In this document: positions 1-5,315 of the stretch, in pieces | Numbering within the stretch: the stretch's first letter is position 1 | Layout of the letters: each line of letters opens with the position of its first letter | DNA from: Tagaea sp. | Lineage (GTDB): Bacteria; Pseudomonadota; Alphaproteobacteria; CACIAM-22H2 | Reading direction: 5' to 3' | Assembly (NCBI GenBank): GCA_023653245.1 | Contig: JAMNXK010000110.1 | Location: forward strand, 1-6,897 | Length of the DNA: 6,897 nt | The notes under the pieces: model-generated | What the model saw: the letters and a program-made list of their open reading frames with translations, nothing else | The model's database searches: none | What the model was told of the DNA's origin: nothing | Made by a program: the position numbers and the translations under genes

Positions 1-1
1 C

Positions 2-136
2 GAGGCGCGCTGGAACGCCTTCGCGAGCGATCCCGAGTGGATCGCGGCGCGCGCGGCCAGCGAGAAGGACGGCCCGATCGTCGCGCGGGTGGAAGCGTCG
101 ATCCTGCAGCCCACGCCCTACTCGGCCGTGACCTGA
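2..136 (+). CDS. NIPSNAP-family protein, C-terminal 44 residues (5' end outside window)
   Basis: An open frame enters from the left edge and stops at TGA 134-136. The visible peptide starts EARWNAFASDPEWIAARAAS and ends ILQPTPYSAVT. An aromatic/alanine-rich helix, then DPEW, then a VARVEASILQPTPYS strand resembles the C-terminal end of NIPSNAP domains (a ferredoxin-like alpha+beta barrel fold), which usually finish with an I/L-L-x-P-T-x-(F/Y)-S segment. The family's biochemical role is poorly defined in bacteria. The gene runs toward the hydratase operon (convergent, 57 bases between stop codons), so it is not part of that operon. The start, full length and partners lie outside the window. 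The family call rests only on a short tail and could change with the full sequence. Confidence 0.6.
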   Translation, partial: EARWNAFASDPEWIAARAASEKDGPIVARVEASILQPTPYSAVT

Positions 137-193
137 AAGCGCGCTTCGATCGGATTTGGCCCAGGCGAAGCCGCGCCAGCGCGTCTTGACGCT

Positions 194-910
194 TCAACGT
201 GCCGGAAAGCATTTCGGGACCATTCGTTGACGTCCCAATGGACCGGGGTTGACCGGACGATCGGGCGCATAGGGCTCGACGATCGCCGTTCCGATCATGG
301 CGTCGCGTGTCGCCAGCAGCGCCAACTCGGCCTCCGTCCGGCGTCCGGCATCGCGCGGCGCGAGCGGCAAGACGAGGTAGCGCATATCCGCGTTGGAATC
401 GTGAACCCGAACCTCGATGTCGAGCGGCACATCGAGTCCGAATTCTTTCAGAACGGCGCGGGGTTCGCGGACCGTCCGCGCGCGATAGGTCTTGGAGATA
501 TACCACCAAGGCGGCTGCCCCAGCAGCGAACGCGGATAGCACGAGCAAAGCGTGCAAACGATCACGTTGTGGATCTCGGCCGTGTTCTCCACGACGAGAA
601 GTTTCGCTTCCTTGATCGCGAAACCGAGTTCCGCGGCCGCCGCCGATCCGTCGGCCAGAAGACGCGCCTTGTAGGCCGGATCGAGCCACGCCCGCGCGAC
701 GATCTTGGCGCCCCATGCGACGTTCGGCGCTTCCAGCGCGGCGATCAATCGATCGGTGTCCGCCGGCGACAGCACGGCCCTCTCCAGGAGGATCTTGTGG
801 AGCGCCTCGGTCATCAGCGCATAGTAGTCGGCGCCGTCGTGCCCCTCGACCACGGGACGCGTGGGATCGGTCGCGACGGCCGGGATGCCGATGGGAGCGG
901 GCGCGCTCAT
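194..910 (-). CDS. nthA: Nitrile hydratase-type alpha subunit (thiocyanate hydrolase gamma-like), cobalt-type metal site
   Basis: This is the 238-aa catalytic subunit of a nitrile hydratase-family enzyme, which adds water to a C-N triple bond to give an amide; close relatives hydrolyse thiocyanate. The metal-claw motif C119-T-L-C122-S-C124 is intact; Thr rather than Ser after the first Cys is the pattern of cobalt-type members. Other conserved segments are seen: ARAWLDPAYKARLL (72-85), VVENTAEIHNVIV (106-118), EPRAVLKEFGLD (149-160), RYLVLPLAP (177-185) and TRDAMIG (201-207). After the claw it reads YPRSLLGQPPWWYISKTYR where common nitrile hydratases have YPW and WYKS, so the active-site pocket may be unusual. 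The start at ATG 910 gives a family-typical N-terminus, overlaps the upstream stop by 4 bases (ATGA), and has GGCGGAG upstream. The open frame continues upstream to 1129, but that extension overlaps the previous gene and is not conserved-looking. It is the last gene of the operon. The choice between nitrile hydratase and a thiocyanate hydrolase-type function is open. Confidence 0.93.
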   Translation of the reverse strand: MSAPAPIGIPAVATDPTRPVVEGHDGADYYALMTEALHKILLERAVLSPADTDRLIAALEAPNVAWGAKIVARAWLDPAYKARLLADGSAAAAELGFAIKEAKLLVVENTAEIHNVIVCTLCSCYPRSLLGQPPWWYISKTYRARTVREPRAVLKEFGLDVPLDIEVRVHDSNADMRYLVLPLAPRDAGRRTEAELALLATRDAMIGTAIVEPYAPDRPVNPGPLGRQRMVPKCFPAR

Positions 911-1206
911 GCCGTCGGCTCCGCCGGCGCCAGCCAGTGTTCGTAGACTTCGATCTCCAGCGTGTCGTACGCCGGCCCGGCGTAGCCGGACCAGAGTTCG
1001 GCCTGCGCGAAGTGCACGCGATACAGATCGACGGGCGGCAAGCCCGGACGCCCGTAGGCAAGGTCCTCGGGGTTCGGATACGCGCCGCAATGCCGTTCCA
1101 CGACACCGGTCTTGTGCCGCACGAACCACGGAATTCGAACATGCCCCGGCTTTCCGAGGTCGAGAACCGTCACGCGATCGCCGGGGCGGAATCGAGGCGA
1201 CGTCAC
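907..1206 (-). CDS. Nitrile hydratase beta subunit, C-terminal (SH3-like) half as a separate protein
   Basis: This 99-aa protein corresponds to only the C-terminal barrel domain of a usual nitrile hydratase beta subunit (about 210-230 aa). Recognisable parts are FRPGDRVTVLDLGKPGHVRIPWFVR (6-30), KTGVVERHCGAYPNPEDLAYG (32-52), LYRVHF (61-66), AELW (69-72) and YEHWLAPA (88-95), matching the family pattern of PGHTR, TGVVER, H/C-GAY-x-x-P, LY-x-V-x-F and ELW. The start is GTG 1206, four bases inside the previous gene (GTGA), with GGTGGAG just upstream; its stop overlaps the alpha start (ATGA). Splitting of beta into two genes is known from thiocyanate hydrolase (scnB-scnA-scnC), where ScnA is the C-terminal half, and three-subunit nitrile hydratases such as ToyJKL are known. 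The domain is expected to bind the alpha subunit and help close the active-site pocket in the cytoplasm. Confidence 0.88.
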   Translation of the reverse strand: MTSPRFRPGDRVTVLDLGKPGHVRIPWFVRHKTGVVERHCGAYPNPEDLAYGRPGLPPVDLYRVHFAQAELWSGYAGPAYDTLEIEVYEHWLAPAEPTA

Positions 1207-1556
1207 GGCTCCACCGATTTGCGCGCGTGATCCACGCGTTGGCCGCGCGCGGCGGCGATCGCGTCCATGCGTGCGCGAACCTCCTCGACCGACACCACGC
1301 CCTTTTCGGCGAGCAAAATAGTCAGCGCTTCGGCTCGCCGCTCGTAGAAGCCCAACGTTTCGTAGAGCGACTCCCCGAAACTCTCGAACACACGGCGGAT
1401 TTCGTCGAGCGAGACGGTCCGAGCCTTGCGCTCAAGCGCGCCCCGGATCGCCTCGGAAAGCTTCTGCCAGTCTTCGAAGGGACGTTCGACGCAGGCGACG
1501 GGTCCGCCGGGCAAGCCACCGATGTCGTGATAGCCGCGATAGGGCGGGCCGGACAC
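1203..1556 (-). CDS. Nitrile hydratase beta subunit, N-terminal half as a separate protein
   Basis: This 117-aa protein matches the N-terminal helical part of nitrile hydratase beta. The family signature HDIGG is at residues 9-13, followed by PFEDWQKL (23-30), SLDEIRRVFE, LGFYERRAEALTILLAEKGVVSVEEVRARM, the counterpart of the YYERW...LLVEKGVLT...L-x-ARM segment of normal beta chains. I chose GTG 1556 because it is the only standard start just ahead of HDIGG; the stop of the ATPase lies 5 bases upstream and GGGGAAG is the likely ribosome binding site. The same frame is open back to 2330, but that part is antisense-type shadow of the ATPase gene and is not protein-like. The stop TGA overlaps the GTG of the next gene. 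A nitrile hydratase activator (P14K type) also resembles this domain, but HDIGG and the position in front of the matching C-terminal half favour a structural subunit. Confidence 0.85.
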   Translation of the reverse strand: MSGPPYRGYHDIGGLPGGPVACVERPFEDWQKLSEAIRGALERKARTVSLDEIRRVFESFGESLYETLGFYERRAEALTILLAEKGVVSVEEVRARMDAIAAARGQRVDHARKSVEP

Positions 1557-1561
1557 GGCGC

Positions 1562-2404
1562 TCAGCTTCCCCGGACCGACGTCTGGAAAACGTCGAGCGC
1601 GCGCGCCTTCAAGGCGACGAAACGCGACTCGGTAAGCGTCGCCGGCGTCCGCGGTCGCGCAAGGTCGATGTCCATGAACTCGGCGATCCGAGAAGGCCTG
1701 CGCGTGAGCATCAGGAGTTTGTCGGCGAGATACACGGCCTCCTCCAGGTCGTGACTGACCAGCACGGTGGTCGTGCCGCGCTCGACCAGAACCTTCTGCA
1801 ATTGATCGCGCATGATCAAGGTCATTTCGTAGTCGAGAGCGGAGAACGGTTCGTCGAGGAACAACACTTCCGGGTCGATCACCAACGAGCGCATGATCGA
1901 CACGGTCTGCTGCTGGCCGCCGGACATTTGGTAGGGATAGCGATGGAGGTCGAACTTGAGGTCGAATCCGGCCGCGAGCGCTTCGATCCGCCGCGTCCGC
2001 TCCGCCTTGGGCACGCCCATCAGCTTGAGCGGATAGTGGATGTTGTCGATGGCGCGCAGCCAAGGAAACAGGGCCTCGCGGTAGTTCTGGAACACGTAGC
2101 CGATGCGCGTTTCGCCGATCGTCTTGCCCTCGAATAGAATCTGACCGCGCTCGAACGGCGTCAAGCCCGACACGATGTTGATGAAGGTCGATTTCCCGCA
2201 GCCGTTCGGCCCGAACACCGACACGATCTTGCCCTTGGGAAGATCGATGTCGAATCCGACATAGACGGGATTGCCGTCGAACGCCTTTTCGAGGCCCCGC
2301 ACCGTGATGTGCGTGCCGGGCGCGAACCACCGCAAGTTCGGCCGTGCGGTCGCCCCGCCGCCCCCGGCCGGCTCTTCGGCGCGGCGTTGCGCCCGCACGC
2401 TCAT
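1562..2404 (-). CDS. ABC transporter ATPase, nitrate/sulfonate/taurine importer type
   Basis: This 280-aa protein energises the importer encoded by the two upstream genes. Walker A is GPNGCGKST (65-73), Q-loop Gln106 in VFQNYREALFPWL, signature MSGGQQQ (160-166; Met replaces the usual Leu), Walker B VLFLDEP (180-186) with catalytic Glu185, D-loop SALD (188-191) and switch His218. The YREALFPWL and DYEMTLIMRD-QL segments are characteristic of the SsuB/TauB/NrtD-like group. The start at ATG 2404 overlaps the stop of the binding-protein gene (ATGA), implying translational coupling; there is no strong ribosome binding site of its own. The first 30 residues, rich in Arg, Ala and Gly, extend beyond the usual family start. 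The beta N-half gene begins 5 bases after the stop, so importer and hydratase genes are physically joined in one transcription unit. Substrate specificity cannot be told from an ATPase. Confidence 0.95.
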   Translation of the reverse strand: MSVRAQRRAEEPAGGGGATARPNLRWFAPGTHITVRGLEKAFDGNPVYVGFDIDLPKGKIVSVFGPNGCGKSTFINIVSGLTPFERGQILFEGKTIGETRIGYVFQNYREALFPWLRAIDNIHYPLKLMGVPKAERTRRIEALAAGFDLKFDLHRYPYQMSGGQQQTVSIMRSLVIDPEVLFLDEPFSALDYEMTLIMRDQLQKVLVERGTTTVLVSHDLEEAVYLADKLLMLTRRPSRIAEFMDIDLARPRTPATLTESRFVALKARALDVFQTSVRGS

Positions 2405-3396
2405 GCGCCGATTTCCGCGGGCTTGAGGATGATTTCGCGCACGTTCATGGGCGTGCGCAGCGCGCCCTCCGAGGAGAACACGTCGACCAGCGCCTGATAG
2501 GAGCGCAGATCGACGTCGTTGAGATCGCGCCACGCGCGCAAATACGGTTGCGCGACGATCTCGACCTGCGCCGCCTGCACGGCCGTGTACTTGGGCAGGA
2601 TCGCGCGGTGCTTGACGTAATCGTTTTCCGCCATCCGCGTGGCTTCGTCGAGGACCTGCACGACGCGGCGCGCCACGGCCGGTCGATCCTTGATGAACTT
2701 GGTGGTCAGCAGCGACACGCCCGAATAGAACGGGTCCGAGATCACCGAAGCGACGGGATTGGTCATCGCGCGCTTGGCCTCGCCCAGCGCCGTCACGATC
2801 GATCCCACCGGTTCGAGCGACAGCGTCGCGTCGACGGTGCCGGCGATGACCGCCTGGACCTGCAGACCGACGGCGAGTTCGACGAGGCGCACGTCGCGAT
2901 CGGGATCGAGGCCCGCCTTGCGCACCATATGGCGCGAGATCGTCCGCCATTGGATGCCCGGCAGGTGCCCGAGCGACTTGCCGCGCAGATCGGCGAACGT
3001 GCGGATGGGGGAATTGTTCGCGACGATGAGAGCGTCGTTGATCCGGTTGACCGCGACGCCGCCCCCTTGAAGGCCGAAGACCTTGAACGTCCCGGGAAAC
3101 TGCGACTCCGCCAGAACCGAGATTCCGGCCGCGGCGCCGGGCGCGCCGCAATCGGCGCGATTGGCGACCAGACTGTCGATGATCTGGTTGGGCGCTTGGA
3201 AGCGCGCGGACTCGACGTCGATGCCCGCACGCTCGAACAGCTTTTCCTCCAGCGCCACATAGTAGGCGAAGGTCTGCATGATCGGCAGCCAGGAGATCGT
3301 CACCTTGTCGCGCGCCTGGGCGAGGGCGGGGCTCGCCAGGCCGCTCAAGAGCGCGCTCGCGCCGATGCCCGCCAGTACTTCGCGCCGTTTCGTCAT
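2401..3396 (-). CDS. ABC transporter periplasmic substrate-binding protein (SsuA/TauA/NMT1-like) with Tat-type signal
   Basis: This 331-aa protein is the extracytoplasmic receptor of the importer. Residues 1-26 form a signal peptide: KRREVLAG at 3-10 gives a twin-arginine motif, a hydrophobic stretch runs 11-21 and ALA at 24-26 precedes the likely cleavage before Gln27. The mature part follows the SsuA/NMT1 pattern: a first strand with ISWLPIMQTFAYYVALEEKLFERAGIDV, NQIIDSLVANRAD at 70-82, TFADLRGKSLGHLPG at 133-147, then GLDPDRDVRLVEL and a second lobe with AVIAGTVDATLSLEP. Such proteins bind small compounds such as sulfonates, nitrate, ureides, pyrimidine precursors or nitriles; the ligand cannot be assigned. 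Start ATG 3396 has AGGAGA 5 bases upstream. It lies 26 bases after the permease stop and overlaps the ATPase start by 4 bases. Confidence 0.93.
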   Translation of the reverse strand: MTKRREVLAGIGASALLSGLASPALAQARDKVTISWLPIMQTFAYYVALEEKLFERAGIDVESARFQAPNQIIDSLVANRADCGAPGAAAGISVLAESQFPGTFKVFGLQGGGVAVNRINDALIVANNSPIRTFADLRGKSLGHLPGIQWRTISRHMVRKAGLDPDRDVRLVELAVGLQVQAVIAGTVDATLSLEPVGSIVTALGEAKRAMTNPVASVISDPFYSGVSLLTTKFIKDRPAVARRVVQVLDEATRMAENDYVKHRAILPKYTAVQAAQVEIVAQPYLRAWRDLNDVDLRSYQALVDVFSSEGALRTPMNVREIILKPAEIGA

Positions 3397-3422
3397 TTCG
3401 GTCTCCTGTTTGCGGTTGGTTG

Positions 3423-4235
3423 TCAGCCCCGGCCGGCCCAGTGGACGAGCCACTTCTCCAGGGCGAGGAAAACGAGGTTGAGCCCGTAGCCGAGCACGCC
3501 GGAGACCAGAATGGTCCCGTAGAGCTGGGGCAAGTCGAAGGTGATCTGACTGTCGATGATCCGTTTGCCCAGTCCGTCGTCCGAGCCGATGAACATCTCC
3601 GCCACCACGATCACGACGAGCGCGAGCGACACGGCCGTGCGCAAGCCGACGAAGGTCTGCGGCAGGCATTCGAAGAACATGACGTCCCGGAACACGCGAA
3701 ACCGCGACGCGCCCATCACGGTTGCCGCGAGAATTCGGGTCTGACGGGCGTTCATGACGCCGTAGGCGACGTTGAAGAGCACGACGAGCCATGCGGCGAA
3801 CGCGGCGACGGCGATCTTGGAGAAATCGCCCAGGCCGAAAATGATCATGAAAAGCGGGAACATCGCCGTGGCCGGGGTCGAGCGGAAAAAGTCGATCAGG
3901 AACTCGATCGAACGGTAAACCCGCTCGTTCGCGCCGATCATGATCCCGAGCGGCACGCCGAAAACGGCGGCGAGGCCGAACGCGTGCAACGTGCGCCACA
4001 GCGTGCGGACGAAATCCTCGGCCAGTCCGCCGCTCGCCGTATTCGTCCAGATCGAGTGAAGCGTGCGGACCGGCGACGGCAGAAGCCGCGGATTGACCCA
4101 GCCCATCGTATGCGCGGCGTACCACACGGCGAACAAGGCCACGGGGCCGATCGCCATCCAAACCCAACGCTTCGCGACGATTGTATGCACTTTATCGGCC
4201 CAGCCACGCCCCTTACCCGCCCAATTTCTGGGCAC
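3423..4235 (-). CDS. ABC transporter permease (SsuC/TauC-like, binding-protein-dependent)
   Basis: This integral membrane component has 270 aa from the chosen start. Hydrophobic segments occur around residues 26-45, 87-103, 124-137, 141-160, 201-216 and 239-258, giving about six helices. The ATPase-contacting EAA-type loop is LAATVMGASRFRVFRDVMFF-ECLPQTFVGLR (about 169-199), with the conserved Gly, Phe/Val and LP positions. Just ahead of helix 1 is the usual NPRLLPSP (48-55) region. I chose GTG 4235 because a sigma-54 promoter match upstream predicts transcription from about 4271, leaving a 36-base leader; no ribosome binding site is strong. GTG 4190 (255 aa) and ATG 4157 are alternatives, while GTG 4298 would lie upstream of the predicted transcription start. 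It is the first gene of the six-gene operon. The large antisense extension over the divergent gene is not coding. Confidence 0.9.
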   Translation of the reverse strand: MPRNWAGKGRGWADKVHTIVAKRWVWMAIGPVALFAVWYAAHTMGWVNPRLLPSPVRTLHSIWTNTASGGLAEDFVRTLWRTLHAFGLAAVFGVPLGIMIGANERVYRSIEFLIDFFRSTPATAMFPLFMIIFGLGDFSKIAVAAFAAWLVVLFNVAYGVMNARQTRILAATVMGASRFRVFRDVMFFECLPQTFVGLRTAVSLALVVIVVAEMFIGSDDGLGKRIIDSQITFDLPQLYGTILVSGVLGYGLNLVFLALEKWLVHWAGRG

Positions 4236-4281
4236 CCGCCGTCTGGCCGAGCGGGGAACGCATCGACCGGCGGCGAATGTC

Positions 4282-4297
4282 AGCAAGACGGATGCCA
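4282..4297 (-). promoter_or_regulatory. Putative sigma-54 (-24/-12) promoter for the importer-hydratase operon
   Basis: Read on the - strand, 4297 to 4282 is TGGCATCCGTCTTGCT. It agrees with the sigma-54 consensus TGGCACG-N4-TTGCW at 10 of 12 defined positions, including the invariant GG and GC with exactly 10 bases between them. The predicted transcription start is near 4271, about 36 bases before the chosen permease start codon. Sigma-54 promoters need an enhancer-binding activator such as NtrC; I see no convincing NtrC palindrome in the neighbourhood, so the activator is unknown. Confidence 0.62.
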
Positions 4298-4308
4298 CGA
4301 TCCCGGAA

Positions 4309-4324
4309 AGGCATGAAGCTTGCT
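4309..4324 (+). promoter_or_regulatory. Putative sigma-54 (-24/-12) promoter for the biuH-like gene
   Basis: On the + strand 4309-4324 is AGGCATGAAGCTTGCT. GG (4310-4311) and GC (4322-4323) are separated by exactly 10 bases, and 10 of 12 consensus positions fit TGGCACG-N4-TTGCW. Transcription would start near 4335, giving a 27-base leader that contains the GAGGAGG ribosome binding site at 4349-4355. Its outer edge is only 11 bases from that of the opposing promoter, so both could be driven from one activator site. That two such matches point outward in the single divergent intergenic region makes chance less likely. Confidence 0.6.
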
Positions 4325-4361
4325 GATCCACGCGCCGAACAACGGAACGAGGAGGCCCCAA

Positions 4362-5039
4362 ATGGGCGCCATTCCCGCAGACCCTTACGCCTGGCCGTTC
4401 GACGGCGACATCTCGCGCGCGAACACCGCGCTGATCGTCATCGACATGCAGACCGATTTCTGCGGCAAAGGCGGCTACGTCGACGTCATGGGTTACGATC
4501 TTTCGCTGACCCGCGCGCCGATCGAGCCCATCAAATCGGTCCTCGCGACCATGCGCGCGAAGGGCTATTGGATCATCCATACCCGCGAGGGACATCGGCC
4601 CGATCTATCGGACTTGCCCGCGAACAAGCGATGGCGCTCGCGCAACATCGGCGCTGGGATTGGCGACCCCGGCCCTTGCGGCAAGATCCTGGTGCGCGGC
4701 GAACCGGGGTGGGAGATCATCGAGGAGTTGGCGCCGTTGCCCGGCGAAACGATCGTCGACAAACCGGGCAAAGGTTCGTTCTGCGCCACCGATCTCGAAC
4801 TGATCTTGCGTCAGCGCGGCATCCGCAATCTGGTGCTGACGGGCATCACAACAGACGTATGCGTGCACACGACGATGCGCGAAGCGAACGACCGCGGATT
4901 CGAATGCCTGCTGCTTTCCGATTGCTGCGGGGCGACGGACCACGGCAACCATCTCGCGGCCATCAAGATGGTCAAGATGCAAGGCGGCGTTTTCGGCACG
5001 GTCTGCGACTCGCGCGCGCTGATTGCGGCGTTGCCGTAA
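4362..5039 (+). CDS. biuH: Biuret amidohydrolase-like cysteine hydrolase (isochorismatase-like superfamily)
   Basis: This 225-aa cytoplasmic enzyme belongs to the isochorismatase-like hydrolases that cleave ureide/amide C-N bonds. The Asp-Lys-Cys triad is visible as D28 in [12 protein letters not shown]134 in [10 protein letters not shown] and C167 in [10 protein letters not shown]. Its spacings (106 and 33 residues) equal those I recall for the characterised Rhizobium biuret hydrolase BiuH (D36, K142, C175). The remembered BiuH segments [68 protein letters not shown] and [16 protein letters not shown] are also nearly identical here. ATG 4362 is chosen over the in-frame TTG at 4320 because GAGGAGG (4349-4355) sits 6 bases before it and a sigma-54-like promoter fits. 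BiuH converts biuret to allophanate and ammonia. Guanylurea hydrolase and ureidoacrylate hydrolase (RutB) are related alternatives. The gene is divergent from the importer-hydratase operon, suggesting a shared pathway. Confidence 0.88.
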   Translation: MGAIPADPYAWPFDGDISRANTALIVIDMQTDFCGKGGYVDVMGYDLSLTRAPIEPIKSVLATMRAKGYWIIHTREGHRPDLSDLPANKRWRSRNIGAGIGDPGPCGKILVRGEPGWEIIEELAPLPGETIVDKPGKGSFCATDLELILRQRGIRNLVLTGITTDVCVHTTMREANDRGFECLLLSDCCGATDHGNHLAAIKMVKMQGGVFGTVCDSRALIAALP

Positions 5040-5051
5040 GCGTCGGAACCT

Positions 5052-5106
5052 TGGTGCCCCAGGCCGGACTTGAACCAGCACGCCCTTGCGGGCAACAGAT
5101 TTTGAG
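5052..5106 (-). other. 3' half of a tRNA-Leu(CAA): probable attachment-site remnant
   Basis: Read on the - strand from 5106 to 5052 this is a tRNA truncated at the anticodon loop. Visible in order: loop CTCAAAA (anticodon CAA), TCTGT of the anticodon stem, a class II variable arm with GCCC-GCAA-GGGC, T arm GCTGG-TTCAAGT-CCGGC, acceptor strand CTGGGGC, discriminator A and encoded CCA. The long variable arm plus A at the discriminator indicates leucine. The 5' half is missing: the bases before the loop (CGCCG) cannot pair with TCTGT, and no GCCCCAG acceptor partner follows in the expected place. A 3' tRNA fragment of this kind is the classic scar left at the far end of an element integrated by a tyrosine recombinase. 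It lies 12 bases after the biuH stop, in opposite orientation. By the usual geometry the element would be on the higher-coordinate side. Confidence 0.72.
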
Positions 5107-5315
5107 CGGCGTTGGAAACCGCGCATGCTCAAGGACTTAACCGTAAGCCCCTGAAAATCAAGTTACCCAGGTATAACCCGGTATACCGGGGTATATGGCG
5201 TCTTTGCGCGCGCGTGTCCCAAATCTGGCCCAGCCTGGTAGCGACAGGCTTCGAGAACATCAAAATAAATACCACACCAAAACTGTAAGATTGCGATGCC
5301 CCTAGATCCGGCCGT
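5107..5315. other. Non-coding junction region between the tRNA fragment and the solute-binding gene
   Basis: I see no credible gene in these 209 bases. They hold the three GGTATA repeats described separately, a sequence CTGAAAATC (5151-5159) that is an 8-of-9 inverted match to GATTTTGAG (5098-5106) at the tRNA break point, and an AT-rich patch at about 5258-5290 that contrasts with the GC-rich genes on both sides. No clear hairpin-plus-T-run terminator is seen for either the biuH gene or the solute-binding gene. The composition shift and repeats fit the end of an integrated element. Confidence 0.5.
5170..5199 (+). repeat. Three tandem GGTATA-headed 10-bp units (phased direct repeat)
   Basis: GGTATAACCC, GGTATACCGG and GGTATATGGC follow each other without gaps at 5170, 5180 and 5190. 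Each begins with GGTATA, and the centre one contains the palindrome GGTATACC. A 10-bp period puts the units on one face of the DNA, as expected for cooperative binding of a protein. The array starts 64 bases from the broken anticodon loop, so arm-type integrase or excisionase binding sites are a reasonable reading. An operator for an unrelated regulator is the alternative. Confidence 0.6.

Noticed and set aside
137..146. Perfect palindrome AAGCGCGCTT after the NIPSNAP stop
   Set aside because: Short, with no loop or second copy; expected by chance in GC-rich DNA.
181..192. GCGT-CTTG-ACGC hairpin just after the alpha stop as a terminator
   Set aside because: The stem is only 4-5 bp with no following T run; too weak to call.
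911..1129. N-terminal extension of the alpha subunit to 1129
   Set aside because: It overlaps the beta C-half gene almost completely, has shadow-type composition, and ATG 910 gives the normal alpha length with an ATGA overlap.
1565..2330. Long in-frame extension upstream of the beta N-half (would give a 375-aa protein)
   Set aside because: It lies out of frame over the ATPase gene, is Arg-rich without domain-like features, and the family N-terminus begins just before HDIGG at GTG 1556.
4186..4240. TGCAC and GCACC half-sites as an NtrC binding site
   Set aside because: The second half-site is missing or at the wrong spacing, and they lie within the permease start region.
227..4316. Several long open frames on + over the operon region (for example 227-946, 2344-3489, 3420-4316)
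   Set aside because: These are antisense shadows typical of GC-rich DNA; they are rich in Arg, His and Asp, lack domain motifs and oppose clear genes.
4362..5039. Assignment as ureidoacrylate hydrolase RutB or nicotinamidase
   Set aside because: Triad spacing and long segments match BiuH as I remember it more closely, and there are no rut neighbours or nicotinamidase metal-site histidines in the usual pattern.
5232..5243. AGCCTGGTAGCG, like the D arm of a tRNA-Pro on +
   Set aside because: No anticodon arm, T arm or acceptor pairing follows, so it is an isolated 12-base match.
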